Part shown: positions 38,002 through 47,569 of the stretch, piece by piece | How the letters are laid out: each line of letters begins with the position of its first letter | How positions within the stretch are numbered: position 1 is the stretch's first letter | Source of the DNA: Patescibacteria group bacterium | GTDB lineage: Bacteria; Patescibacteriota; Minisyncoccia; Phycocordibacterales; UBA9973 | Length of the DNA: 50,581 nt | Assembly (NCBI GenBank): GCA_030916965.1 | Contig: JAUPVQ010000005.1 | Span: 1 to 50,581, forward strand | Reading direction: 5' to 3' | Notes under the pieces: model-generated | Databases searched by the model: none | What the model saw: the letters and a program-made list of their open reading frames with translations, nothing else | Told to the model about the DNA's origin: nothing | Program-made: the position numbers and the translations under genes

Positions 38002-38193
38002 GATACAAAATCCCCCAAACTTTCGCTAGGGGAATTTTTATAACACATCTTTCTGGTAGCAACTCTCAATAGTGAAGTTTTGTTTGCAATTTTGGCAGTT
38101 TTTGGTCTCTGGGATCATGTAACAAAATTATACATTTTAGACCTTTTTACGCAAGGAAATATCACAAGTCTGTAAATATGATATTATAGAATT

Positions 38194-38976
38194 ATGGAGA
38201 AAACTTTTAAACAAAAGATGGGCAAGGTTTATATCGCATTTGTAGTTGGGTTAATAACCTTGGTTTTAATGGTTGGGAAATTTTTTATAAATAAATTTGG
38301 TTTTGATTTTATTGTCCTAAATACTTTGATCAGTAGCGTTATTGCGGGCTCGATTTTTATCACAGGATTTTTATTGGCTGGAGTATTCTCTGATTATAAA
38401 GAAGTCGAGAAGATTCCTGCAGAAATTCGGTCATCTCTGGAGAGTATCTTATCTGAAGGTTCAGCTCTTAAAAGAAAAGACTCCGGTTTTGATGTTCAAA
38501 AAATAAGGCAAACAATAATAAAATTTATAAACGAATTCGAAGATGGGTTGAGTGACACAAAGGACCATGTTCATATGAATTGTGCTCTAGAAGTAATTTC
38601 GGAATTTGATTTGTCGTTTGATGATATGGAGAGCCGTGGTGTTCCCCCTAATTATATGACCCGAATTAAATCCGAGCAGTCCCAATTGCGCAAAATTCTA
38701 TTGCGTGTTTATCACATACAAAAAACAAATTTTATTCCTTCTGTTTCAGTATTGGTGGAATCTATTGTTTTTCTTGTAATACTTCTATTAATGTTCGCAA
38801 ATATGGATTTTTATGAGGGAATAATCATCCTCGGTATACTTTCTTATTTGCTAATTTATATAATGCATTTAATACATGTATTGGAAAAGCCTTTCCGTAA
38901 AGGAAAAGATGATACTTGTGATGATGTTAGTATATTTCTACTAAGAGAGTTCCGAGAAGATTTAAGAAAAAAGTAA
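38194..38976 (+). CDS. hypothetical membrane protein
   Basis: TM pairs at N- and C-terminal regions. Confidence 0.6.
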   Translation: MEKTFKQKMGKVYIAFVVGLITLVLMVGKFFINKFGFDFIVLNTLISSVIAGSIFITGFLLAGVFSDYKEVEKIPAEIRSSLESILSEGSALKRKDSGFDVQKIRQTIIKFINEFEDGLSDTKDHVHMNCALEVISEFDLSFDDMESRGVPPNYMTRIKSEQSQLRKILLRVYHIQKTNFIPSVSVLVESIVFLVILLLMFANMDFYEGIIILGILSYLLIYIMHLIHVLEKPFRKGKDDTCDDVSIFLLREFREDLRKK

Positions 38977-39013
38977 ATTTGAGATAGTGTAAAAAATAAT
39001 ATATAATGGCCTC

Positions 39014-39952
39014 ATGCATATTTGGTCAATGGTACTTACAGTTTTAGGGCTCTGCATGTTCGAGATTATCTCGAGTATTGATAATGCTGTTATCAATGCC
39101 GAAGTTCTCGGCACAATGAGTGCCAAAGCTCGTCGCTGGTTCCTAGTTTGGGGCCTACTTATTGCTGTCTTTGCTATACGAGGCTTATTGCCATGGCTGA
39201 TCGTTTGGGGTGCTATACCAGGACTCGGACCCATCGAGGCCTTTACTGCTACTTTCTCCAACGATCCATCTGTACACGCGGCAATCGATACAGCAGCACC
39301 AATACTACTTATGGGTGGTGGAATATTCCTTGTTTTCCTATTCTTCCATTGGTTATTCCTAGAGCCAAAGAATTTAGGTATCCGTGGGGAGAGATTCTTC
39401 CACAAGCATGGTGTATGGTTCTTTGCTACTGTATCGATCCTCCTTGCTACTATCGTATGGTACTCGATGAAGATCAATCCTATGCTTGCCTTCGGTGCAG
39501 TGATCGGATCGACTGCATTCTTTATCACTCACGGCTTCAAAGAGAACGCTGAGAAAAGTGAGAAAGAATTACTAAGTGGAAAATCTGGCATGAGTGATCT
39601 ATCTAAAATTTTGTATTTAGAAATCATCGATGCAACATTTTCTATCGATGGAGTTCTCGGTGCATTTGCCTTTACACTATCTATCCCACTAATTTTGATT
39701 GGTAACGGAATCGGAGCTCTAGTATTACGCCAGCTTACAATTGGAAACATAGAAAGAATCAAGAAGTATAAATATCTTAAAAATGGCGCAATGTATTCAA
39801 TACTTGCACTAGGTATTGTGATGCTTACAGATGCATTTGGAGTACATGTACCTCAATACGTATCGCCGGTAGCAACATTCGCAATCATAGCTTACTTCCT
39901 ATGGAAGTCGCACATAACAAACAAAAAAGGTCTTCCTGTTGTGTCGATTTAA
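39014..39952 (+). CDS. DUF475 / TerC-like integral membrane protein
   Basis: FEIISSIDNAVINAEVLGTMS…; IDATFSIDGVLGAFAF. Confidence 0.8.
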   Translation: MHIWSMVLTVLGLCMFEIISSIDNAVINAEVLGTMSAKARRWFLVWGLLIAVFAIRGLLPWLIVWGAIPGLGPIEAFTATFSNDPSVHAAIDTAAPILLMGGGIFLVFLFFHWLFLEPKNLGIRGERFFHKHGVWFFATVSILLATIVWYSMKINPMLAFGAVIGSTAFFITHGFKENAEKSEKELLSGKSGMSDLSKILYLEIIDATFSIDGVLGAFAFTLSIPLILIGNGIGALVLRQLTIGNIERIKKYKYLKNGAMYSILALGIVMLTDAFGVHVPQYVSPVATFAIIAYFLWKSHITNKKGLPVVSI

Positions 39953-40443
39953 ATTTTTTCTCCTTTAACTTTCTTTACGAGATCAGAACTTGATTGGACT
40001 TTGCCTCCACGGCCCACTCCAAATACCATCTTCATCCCCCAATCTTTCCCTGCGTCGAGCTCTGGAATATTCTTTTTCGTCCTATCTCCACCATTGGCGA
40101 AAATATGAGGTTTGATTTTGCATAAATCTTTACACACACTAATATCATCTGTATTTTTAGTGTGGCTTGTGATTATTACTTTGTCTACACCAGCGATGTG
40201 CTCAATAATCTCTTTGCGCTCAGCTTCCGGCATAAAAGCAAAACCTTTTTTTAAGATGAGCCAATTGTCGTTGTTGAGTATGACTACCACTTTTCCATCT
40301 GGTCCTGCGATTTGTTTTGCCTCGTGTATCATACGTACATGTCCAATATGAATAGGGTCAAATCCTCCAGAAACAGCTACGGTAAGTATATCTTTTTTAT
40401 TCTTTGCTGTTTTTTTATTTATCTTTTTTATTACCTTTTTCAT
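39949..40443 (-). CDS. cytidylyltransferase-like nucleotidyltransferase
   Basis: VAVSGGFDPIHIGHVRMIHEAK. Confidence 0.85.
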   Translation of the reverse strand: MKKVIKKINKKTAKNKKDILTVAVSGGFDPIHIGHVRMIHEAKQIAGPDGKVVVILNNDNWLILKKGFAFMPEAERKEIIEHIAGVDKVIITSHTKNTDDISVCKDLCKIKPHIFANGGDRTKKNIPELDAGKDWGMKMVFGVGRGGKVQSSSDLVKKVKGEKI

Positions 40444-40446
40444 ATA

Positions 40447-42381
40447 TTATAACTTTATCCCTCTTTTAAGGACTTGTAGTATTGTATCAAGCTTGATAGT
40501 AGCTACTCCTGTAACTTTATCGGCTCCACCATAATAGATAAATAGTATACCTTTTTTAACAACCATGCCGCATGGAAATACTACATTGTTTACAATACCG
40601 ATTTTCTCATAATCTGTCTCCGGTTCAAAAATTGGGTCGGTGATACGAGAGAGCACAATAGTGGGATCCTTGAGTGACAATAGTACTGCCCCTACCCTAT
40701 ATGTACTATGGCTACGAGATACGCCGTGGTACAAAAGTAGCCAACCGTACTTTGTCTTGATTGGAGGAGCGGTAATGCCCACCTTGGAACTATCCCATCC
40801 ATTTATTCTTGGGCCTAGGATTTTTATACAACGCATAACTTTATCCTTTTCGAAATCTAATGTCTTAATATAATCTGCACATATATCTGTACCAATTCTG
40901 TGCATTATCATATACTTACCATCAATTTTATCTGGCAAGAAACAAGTATCCTTGTCGTCGATACCATTTGGTGTCAGGATTACAGGCTTGGACCATACCC
41001 AATTTCTTTTTAGAAAATCCTTTTCAGTTATTGATGTTACTGCTACTCTTGGTGGGCCTATACTATCAAAGGCTGTGTAACACATATAAATAAGAGATCC
41101 AATTTTGATTAATCTAGGATCTTCACAACCAGAATTTCCATTTGGGATCTTTTTGGTTTCAAAAGACTCACGAGGTGAATATATTGGTAATTGCAATCTT
41201 TCATCAAGATTAAATCCGTCTTTGCTTACTGCATATCCGATATAAGAAGTATTGTCATTTGCCAGCGTGCGGTAAAGTATGTGGATTTTATTACCGAGCA
41301 TTATTGCAGCAGGGTTGAATGTGGCTGTTGCCTCCCACGCATTATCCTTATTTGGAGATATGATAGGGTTATTTTTATAGCGTGTAAATTTATTTACTTT
41401 ATTATCACTATATGAGATTGTTTTTAATAAATCACTTAAAACAATATTTGCTCTACAACAAGTTGTATCAGCTGCACCATAATAAATATGAAGTAAGTCC
41501 TTCTCTACAAGTGCTCCACTCGGGAAAACAATATTCGGCGCAAAGCCAGAAAGTTCGTACGGCTCTTCTGGTACCAATATAGGTCCTTCAGTCCTACCTA
41601 CAATTTTTTGCGGATTTTTAAGATCAAACAGTAATGCCTCTATACCAAAGATACGAGGATCATGATCTTTTGGTTCAAAATAATTTTGAATATGTGAATA
41701 TATAAAAAGCCATCCAAGTTTAGTCTTTATAGGGACCGCACCCACCTCTACGTGATCCCTTATGGATCTTTCAATATTGGGAATAATATTATTCTCAATA
41801 TTTTTCTCCCAATTTTTCCAGAAAGAAGCTTCCCATAGTTCCTCGATTTTATTACACTGAGCTATCGCGATGTGCGCAGGTGGCATATCTGTATGATAAC
41901 TAAATATTACAGTTATTTTCCCATTTATACGCTCGGGAAAGAGTGCCATAGCTTTAGCGTTGAATGGTGTTACGAGATGCTTTTCCTTGATAGTTTTTAA
42001 GTCATCGCTTACTGCCACCGCCACTTTTATCCCATTTGAATTAAAAGGATACTCTGAAAGAGCTGTATAAAAAGTGTAGTATTTACCTTCAAAAAATGTC
42101 ACCCTTGGGTCCTCGCAACCAAACTTCTCCCAATCATTTTCGGGATAGATAAAATGTGTCTTGTCTTTGTAGTGTATTCCGTCTACTGTAGTTGCGTGAC
42201 CAATTGTAGATAGGCTTTCAGGTCGTGTAAGTGGGTCTGGGTATGATATTGCCCTATAAAGCACGTGTATATTTTTACCCTTTTTGATTGGTGACCAATT
42301 AAAAGTTGCGATAGCTTCCCATGGGTGCTGTCGCTCTGGTATAAGAACTGGATTATGATGTGATCTTTTTGCTACGTACAT
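40447..42381 (-). CDS. tandem GH130-like glycosidase/phosphorylase
   Basis: Two consecutive domains, each with NPxxxP…WEAxATFN…HxLYRxxx…GCEDPR…IYYGxAD. Confidence 0.8.
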   Translation of the reverse strand: MYVAKRSHHNPVLIPERQHPWEAIATFNWSPIKKGKNIHVLYRAISYPDPLTRPESLSTIGHATTVDGIHYKDKTHFIYPENDWEKFGCEDPRVTFFEGKYYTFYTALSEYPFNSNGIKVAVAVSDDLKTIKEKHLVTPFNAKAMALFPERINGKITVIFSYHTDMPPAHIAIAQCNKIEELWEASFWKNWEKNIENNIIPNIERSIRDHVEVGAVPIKTKLGWLFIYSHIQNYFEPKDHDPRIFGIEALLFDLKNPQKIVGRTEGPILVPEEPYELSGFAPNIVFPSGALVEKDLLHIYYGAADTTCCRANIVLSDLLKTISYSDNKVNKFTRYKNNPIISPNKDNAWEATATFNPAAIMLGNKIHILYRTLANDNTSYIGYAVSKDGFNLDERLQLPIYSPRESFETKKIPNGNSGCEDPRLIKIGSLIYMCYTAFDSIGPPRVAVTSITEKDFLKRNWVWSKPVILTPNGIDDKDTCFLPDKIDGKYMIMHRIGTDICADYIKTLDFEKDKVMRCIKILGPRINGWDSSKVGITAPPIKTKYGWLLLYHGVSRSHSTYRVGAVLLSLKDPTIVLSRITDPIFEPETDYEKIGIVNNVVFPCGMVVKKGILFIYYGGADKVTGVATIKLDTILQVLKRGIKL

Positions 42382-42384
42382 ATA

Positions 42385-43677
42385 TTATAATTTTGTTTTA
42401 TTTAAAGAAAATTTTGGAATTTTTTGATTCATTAATTCTTGAAGGAATGATTCGAGTGGTGCTGTCGCACATGCGATGTATTTATCTCCCCCTCCGTAAT
42501 AAACAAATAATGTTCCATCTTTCACTACAGCTCCGCTTGCATATACTATTCCTGGTTTGTAATCATTTTCATACCACTCATCAGGTTCCAGTATCGGTCC
42601 AACTGATCTATACAATACTTGTGTTGGGTCCTTCAAATCTAGAATCATAGCACCAACTTTGTAACGACTGTGATCATTTTTCTCCATGGCGTGATACAAA
42701 AGTAACCAACCATATTTTGTCTTGATAGGTGGCGCTGCAGCGCTACGTGTCCTGTTGTGCCATGCAACTTCATGGTCTGGTAGACATTGTGGATCAGGAG
42801 CATCGCTCCCGCTTGGAGTTTGTGACATATTTAAATGATCCAAGTATGCTATATGTACTTTCTTTGCATCACCCTTATCAAGATTGTGAAAAAGTGCAAA
42901 CTTACCGTTAATTTTTTCTGGGAAAAGAACCCAGTTTTTCTGTCTATCCCCTGGCTTCGACAGATACACTAGGTCGCTCCATCTCCACTTCATATTCAAA
43001 AGATCATCTTCTTTTATAGAAACAGTTGCAACTCGCATCGAATGCCAACCATTGAACATGTTGAGAGTGAGATAAACTCTACCTTCTATGATGACGGCTC
43101 TAGGATCCTCACATCCGCCCCACCCACCACCAGAAGTATAAAATTGTGGGTTAAATTCAAGCCTAGCTGGAGAAGTATGTGGTGAGTGTGAATTTATTGC
43201 TTCGAAATTTGGTGGTATATATGCTGGATATAAAAGTCTATCATTAAAATTAATACCATCATCACTTATTGCATATCCAATTCGTGATACACCATCGTCC
43301 CCTAGTGCTCGATAAAAAAGATGCACTTTGTTATTAGAAATTACAACTCCTGGGTTAATAACGGCTTGTGACTCCCATGAATTGTTTATATTTGGTTTTA
43401 AAATAGGATTTTTGTCTGAGCGGTTAAGGCTAGGTACATACTTGGCTTTTTTTGTAACAGACTTTTTTAAGTTTACTTTAGCTTTTATTTTTATTTTTAC
43501 TTTAGTTTTAGTTTTAGTTTTAGTTTTAGTTTTAGTTTTAGGAATTATCTTCTTGATTATTTTTTTTGGCAAAGGTTTTTTAACAACCTTTTTTGAGGTT
43601 GTTTTTTTAACAGTTTTTTTAGTTACTTTAACAATCTTTTTAATAATTATTTTCTTTTTCTTTTTAGGTAAAGCCAT
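42385..43677 (-). CDS. GH130-like glycosidase with Lys-rich N-terminal tail
   Basis: KNPILKPNINNSWESQAVINPGVV…GGCEDPRAVI…YYGGGDKYIACAT. Confidence 0.8.
   Translation of the reverse strand: MALPKKKKKIIIKKIVKVTKKTVKKTTSKKVVKKPLPKKIIKKIIPKTKTKTKTKTKTKVKIKIKAKVNLKKSVTKKAKYVPSLNRSDKNPILKPNINNSWESQAVINPGVVISNNKVHLFYRALGDDGVSRIGYAISDDGINFNDRLLYPAYIPPNFEAINSHSPHTSPARLEFNPQFYTSGGGWGGCEDPRAVIIEGRVYLTLNMFNGWHSMRVATVSIKEDDLLNMKWRWSDLVYLSKPGDRQKNWVLFPEKINGKFALFHNLDKGDAKKVHIAYLDHLNMSQTPSGSDAPDPQCLPDHEVAWHNRTRSAAAPPIKTKYGWLLLYHAMEKNDHSRYKVGAMILDLKDPTQVLYRSVGPILEPDEWYENDYKPGIVYASGAVVKDGTLFVYYGGGDKYIACATAPLESFLQELMNQKIPKFSLNKTKL
43499..43543. repeat. hexanucleotide tandem repeat (TTTAGT)n in coding sequence
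   Basis: About 7 units of TTTAGT encoding KTKTKTKT…. Confidence 0.9.
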
Positions 43678-43742
43678 ATATCCCTTAGATATTTAATACC
43701 CATACAGTATACCAAATAATAATATATTATACAGTGGTATAA

Positions 43743-45353
43743 CTACTCCTCAATCAACCCTAGTTTTACAAGGCGGGCTCTTATCCCCCCTGTCTTTCGG
43801 CCCAATATTTTACCTATTTCTGACTGCGTTTTACCCTTATTAAACAAGTCTATTAGCTCTCTTTGCTCTTCCTCTCCCCAGCGCATGTACGCTTTTGGGT
43901 GCTTTTCCCTCAGTTTCTCGAAAGATGACTTATCTTTACTGTCAGACTCTTGAGGACTTACCTTGAGATTTTTTGTTTCTTTCCATACGCCACCACATGC
44001 AAGAATAAAATGCTTTTGCATTTTTAAAACATCCCCTTTTGCCATTTGATTAAATGCAAGTTCAGCATTGCTTGAATCACGATGGAAAATGGAATCCTGC
44101 TCAATTATTTGTGGGTGTACCTTTAATGCTTGCTCATTGATACCCAAAAGATGTAGTCCAGATAATCTGCGCACCCGGGAAAGTGCCACATACCCTTGTC
44201 CGTATTCAAATACTTGTGATAAATCCATGACCGCCGCATCCAAACTCATACCCTGGCTCTTGTGTACAGTAATCGCCCATGCTAGCCGAAGGGGTATCTG
44301 AGTAATCTGAGCCTTTATCTTGCCATTGTCTTCTACTACCCAATCTGTTGGCTCAACCCTGATTGTCTTGCCATTGTTCGTGCGTACAATTGGGTACCTC
44401 GTATTACTATCAAAGTCTACTACCTCACCAAGGGTACCATTCACATACCCATCCTTAATATTGTTTTTGGTAAACATAACCACGGCACCTCTCTTTAGAA
44501 GTAATTTTTCTGGAGAAAGACACCCTTTTATCAATACACTTACAAGCTTCTCCTTTCCACTCGATTGCATGACATGAGTAGATTGATCACTATTTATTTT
44601 AATTAATTCATTATTATTTATCCTATCTACATCTATATTGTGTGAAAATAATCTTGTAATATTATCATGAGTATCTCCGAGTTTGACCTGACGCTCATTT
44701 ATTTTATTTATGTGATCAATGTTTACACTATTTGCACGAATGGCGGATAGGATAGACAGGTACATATCATCATCCTGGCGATGCTGTTCTGTAAGGTAGC
44801 AAATTATTGGAGACAATTTTTTCCAAGCCTGCGACTGGTAGGCAAAAATTCCCACTTCCTCTTCTTCAAAGAATGAATCTTGATTTATATCATCTGTATT
44901 TGTAAAAGAATTTTTTACTATTGGAGGGAGCTGAAAGAAATCTCCCACAAGTACAATCTGCATTCCACCAAAAGGCTCATTTGTTTGCTTCACTTCCCTA
45001 CAAACAGCTTCTATTATAGTCAGAGTAGCTGGAGACAGCATTGAGATTTCATCAATTATCAAAACTCGAGTTTTGCCAATTCTTTTTGCTACATACTCAT
45101 TGCTTGCGATTTTATCAAGCTCATATTGATCAAGTTTATCCCGTATTCCAATTCCGCTCCATGAATGTATTGTCATCCCACCTATATGAGTAGCGGCTAT
45201 GCCAGTACTTGCAGTAATTGCCGGCTCTATACCTTGAGCACGCAAATATTTCACATAAGCGTTAATTGTATGCGTTTTACCAGCGCCAGGCTCACCTGTT
45301 AGGAATACATTGGCTCCAGTTTTCAGAATAGTTAGTGCTTCGTTTTGGGTCAT
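43743..45353 (-). CDS. PIF1-like / AAA DNA helicase (start reassigned to MTQNEALTIL)
   Basis: VFLTGEPGAGKTHTINAYV; RVLIIDEISML; LAWAITVHKSQGMSLDAAV…YVALSRVRRLSGL. Confidence 0.9.
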   Translation of the reverse strand: MTQNEALTILKTGANVFLTGEPGAGKTHTINAYVKYLRAQGIEPAITASTGIAATHIGGMTIHSWSGIGIRDKLDQYELDKIASNEYVAKRIGKTRVLIIDEISMLSPATLTIIEAVCREVKQTNEPFGGMQIVLVGDFFQLPPIVKNSFTNTDDINQDSFFEEEEVGIFAYQSQAWKKLSPIICYLTEQHRQDDDMYLSILSAIRANSVNIDHINKINERQVKLGDTHDNITRLFSHNIDVDRINNNELIKINSDQSTHVMQSSGKEKLVSVLIKGCLSPEKLLLKRGAVVMFTKNNIKDGYVNGTLGEVVDFDSNTRYPIVRTNNGKTIRVEPTDWVVEDNGKIKAQITQIPLRLAWAITVHKSQGMSLDAAVMDLSQVFEYGQGYVALSRVRRLSGLHLLGINEQALKVHPQIIEQDSIFHRDSSNAELAFNQMAKGDVLKMQKHFILACGGVWKETKNLKVSPQESDSKDKSSFEKLREKHPKAYMRWGEEEQRELIDLFNKGKTQSEIGKILGRKTGGIRARLVKLGLIEE

Positions 45354-45360
45354 GGATTTA

Positions 45361-46440
45361 TCATAACACTTTTTCAATGAGCATTGGTATAGGCTGAGTA
45401 TATCTTACCTCAAAACCAATGGTCCCAATCACTTGCCCCCTCATTGTTTCTACTCTCACGCGCCATTTACCCTCCTTTAAACTTGTTTTGTAAGAGTATC
45501 CACGATAACCATTCAAATTCCCTCCAGAAATCGGAAAGGAAATTTCTGTTATACTTTCCCATTTTTTTATTTCTGGATTATAGTATTGCCAATCGTGCAT
45601 AATATTTGTATTTATATCTGTTGGAGAAAATACTGCACTATATGCATATACGGGGTCACCCTCCCTTATATTCACAACTTTATTAAAATTCAAGAATCCT
45701 TTTTCCTTTTCCCCGACAACATGATAACCGTCTGGTAATTTATATATAGCGTTGTAAGCTTCTCCCCTTTTCAGGGATAGAGGTATCGGTGGAATAAGAT
45801 TTGCAAAGTACAAACCATTTACAAATATATATACGAGAACAATGCTTACAATCAGATTCCTTGAACTATTTTTAACTTCAATTAAAAAATATGAAAACAT
45901 GTATAAAATGACCGAAATTGAAAGCATGCTTGCGAAACCACTAATCAAAAAAGTTTTTACATTAATTGCATTTAATATTACTGGAACTGCAAATATGTAG
46001 TAAAAAAATAGTCCGGTGAAAAATATTGTAATCTGCAGTACAAAATTTTCATAATGTTTTTTAAAGATATCGTTCCCCAGCATTAAAACAAGTAGTAGAA
46101 ATATAAAGAACCAACTCGATGCCAAAGACCCACTCCTGTAATAGAAAACGGCGAAACCACTAAATAATCCCCCGAACATAAATTGGATAACATATGGCGA
46201 GAAAATATAGACTTTTTCTAAAAATTTGTTTTTGATTTCTTTTCCACGCAGATAGTTAAAAATAAAAATTCCAACGATTGCAAAAAATAGATATGATGTA
46301 AACACAATATTTTCAAAAGCTCTATCTACCCTATTGAGAGTTATATAATCTATAACAAATCCGAGCACAAGTGATAATGGCATTAGGATTTTGTTGTTTC
46401 TTTTGATCCAATTTTTTAAATTATTTATTTTATGCTTCAT
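45361..46440 (-). CDS. membrane protein with C-terminal DUF2914-like domain
   Basis: TM-rich N-terminal half; C-terminal KEGKWRVRVETMRGQVIGTIGFEV. Confidence 0.7.
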   Translation of the reverse strand: MKHKINNLKNWIKRNNKILMPLSLVLGFVIDYITLNRVDRAFENIVFTSYLFFAIVGIFIFNYLRGKEIKNKFLEKVYIFSPYVIQFMFGGLFSGFAVFYYRSGSLASSWFFIFLLLVLMLGNDIFKKHYENFVLQITIFFTGLFFYYIFAVPVILNAINVKTFLISGFASMLSISVILYMFSYFLIEVKNSSRNLIVSIVLVYIFVNGLYFANLIPPIPLSLKRGEAYNAIYKLPDGYHVVGEKEKGFLNFNKVVNIREGDPVYAYSAVFSPTDINTNIMHDWQYYNPEIKKWESITEISFPISGGNLNGYRGYSYKTSLKEGKWRVRVETMRGQVIGTIGFEVRYTQPIPMLIEKVL

Positions 46441-46508
46441 AAATCAATAAAACAATTATAGCACAGTACGATTATGATATTTCGGATATTTGCGCTATAC
46501 TCTCTTAT

Positions 46509-46622
46509 ATGGCAAAAAGAGCAAGTCAAGGTATTAAAAATAAGCAATCTCGATCGCCTAAGACAACAAAGCGTCTACAAGCTAAGCGCGTGCGTCTTTA
46601 TGGAGAGAAAGCTCATAAATAA
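46509..46622 (+). CDS. small basic protein MAKRASQGIKNKQSRSPKTTKRLQAKRVRLYGEKAHK
   Basis: 37-aa ORF absent from the supplied ORF track; TATACT about 7 nt upstream; terminator directly downstream. Confidence 0.6.
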   Translation: MAKRASQGIKNKQSRSPKTTKRLQAKRVRLYGEKAHK

Positions 46623-46637
46623 TTATTGTTAATTTAT

Positions 46638-46668
46638 CAAAAAACCACCAATTTGGTGGTTTTTTGAA
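46638..46668 (+). terminator. rho-independent terminator
   Basis: AAAAAACCACCAATTTGGTGGTTTTTTG. Confidence 0.8.
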
Positions 46669-46679
46669 TTCTGGTAGAC

Positions 46680-47207
46680 TTATAAAATTTCTTCTTCCAA
46701 TTTTTTTTCTATTTCTTCTTCGCTGATCGGTTTGAGCAATTTCTTCAATTCTGGGTCTTTGGATAAGTCGATCCCATTTTTTTCCAAAAGCATCTCAGTC
46801 ATTTTCAGCATTTTTGTAACCTCTTTCGCAATAATCAGATTAACTTGCAATTGTACCTCGTCTCTCAGATCATCCACCTTTGAACTACGGTTCTGTGAAA
46901 TCAGAACAAAGACTGCGAGGATAATTGCCTCCAATGATACTATTGTTGTGAGTAAACTAAATGGGAAAGGGTCAAATGGTGCAATGAAACTAATTTGGCC
47001 TGTGTGTATAAATATCCAAAAAAAGAATACCAATACATTGAAGGTCAAAAATGCCATGCTGCCAAACCGGGCTGTCATGAAATCTGCAACTCTTTCTGTG
47101 GTTGTCCTTTTTGCATTTGCCTTAGCCTTTATACTATTCAACATCTTTTTGTGAGGTTGATCTTCTTTTTGATTCCCATTAAATAGGGAAAAAATATTTT
47201 TAAACAT
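46680..47207 (-). CDS. DUF1003 membrane protein
   Basis: ERVADFMTARFGSMAFLTFNVLVFFFWI…DPFPFSLLTTIVSLEAIILAVFVLISQNR. Confidence 0.9.
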   Translation of the reverse strand: MFKNIFSLFNGNQKEDQPHKKMLNSIKAKANAKRTTTERVADFMTARFGSMAFLTFNVLVFFFWIFIHTGQISFIAPFDPFPFSLLTTIVSLEAIILAVFVLISQNRSSKVDDLRDEVQLQVNLIIAKEVTKMLKMTEMLLEKNGIDLSKDPELKKLLKPISEEEIEKKLEEEIL

Positions 47208-47249
47208 AATAAAATTATAGCATACTCAAAAGCAAATGGGGCTGCTGGG

Positions 47250-47410
47250 ACAATATAGCTGCTGGGAATCGGCCTTTACAAGCCCGGGTACTTTTCCGCC
47301 TCGCTTTGCTCGTATGGAAAAGTCTTTCGATTCCCAGGCGCACGTGAAGCAGTTCACGTGCTTAGCCCCCCAATTAAAAAAGACCCTTTCGGGCTTTTTT
47401 AATTGGGGGG
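47250..47410. repeat. nested inverted repeats incorporating an inverted copy of the tRNA-His 3' end
   Basis: CCCCCCAATTAAAAAAG…CTTTTTTAATTGGGGGG; GCACGTGAA-GCAG-TTCACGTGC; ACTTTTCC…GGAAAAGT; CTGGGAATCG…CGATTCCCAG. Confidence 0.75.
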
Positions 47411-47478
47411 CTACTGGGAATCGAACCCAGATCGAAGGTTCCACAAACCTCAGTGTTAACCGTTACACCATAACCCCC
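47405..47478 (-). tRNA. tRNA-His (anticodon GTG)
   Basis: G-1 GGGGTTA…GAGGT TTGTGGA ACCTT…GGGTTCGATTCCC…TAGCCCC; CCA apparently not fully encoded. Confidence 0.92.
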
Positions 47479-47569
47479 ATATACAACTCCTTATATAGCA
47501 AGGAGAGATTTATCATTTATACCAGAAAAACACTTATAAATCAAAGTTTGGTTAGATCGAGAGAATATA

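Noticed and set aside
43499-43543. TTTTAG array as telomere-like repeat
   Set aside because: Inside an intact ORF encoding KT repeats; ordinary coding microsatellite
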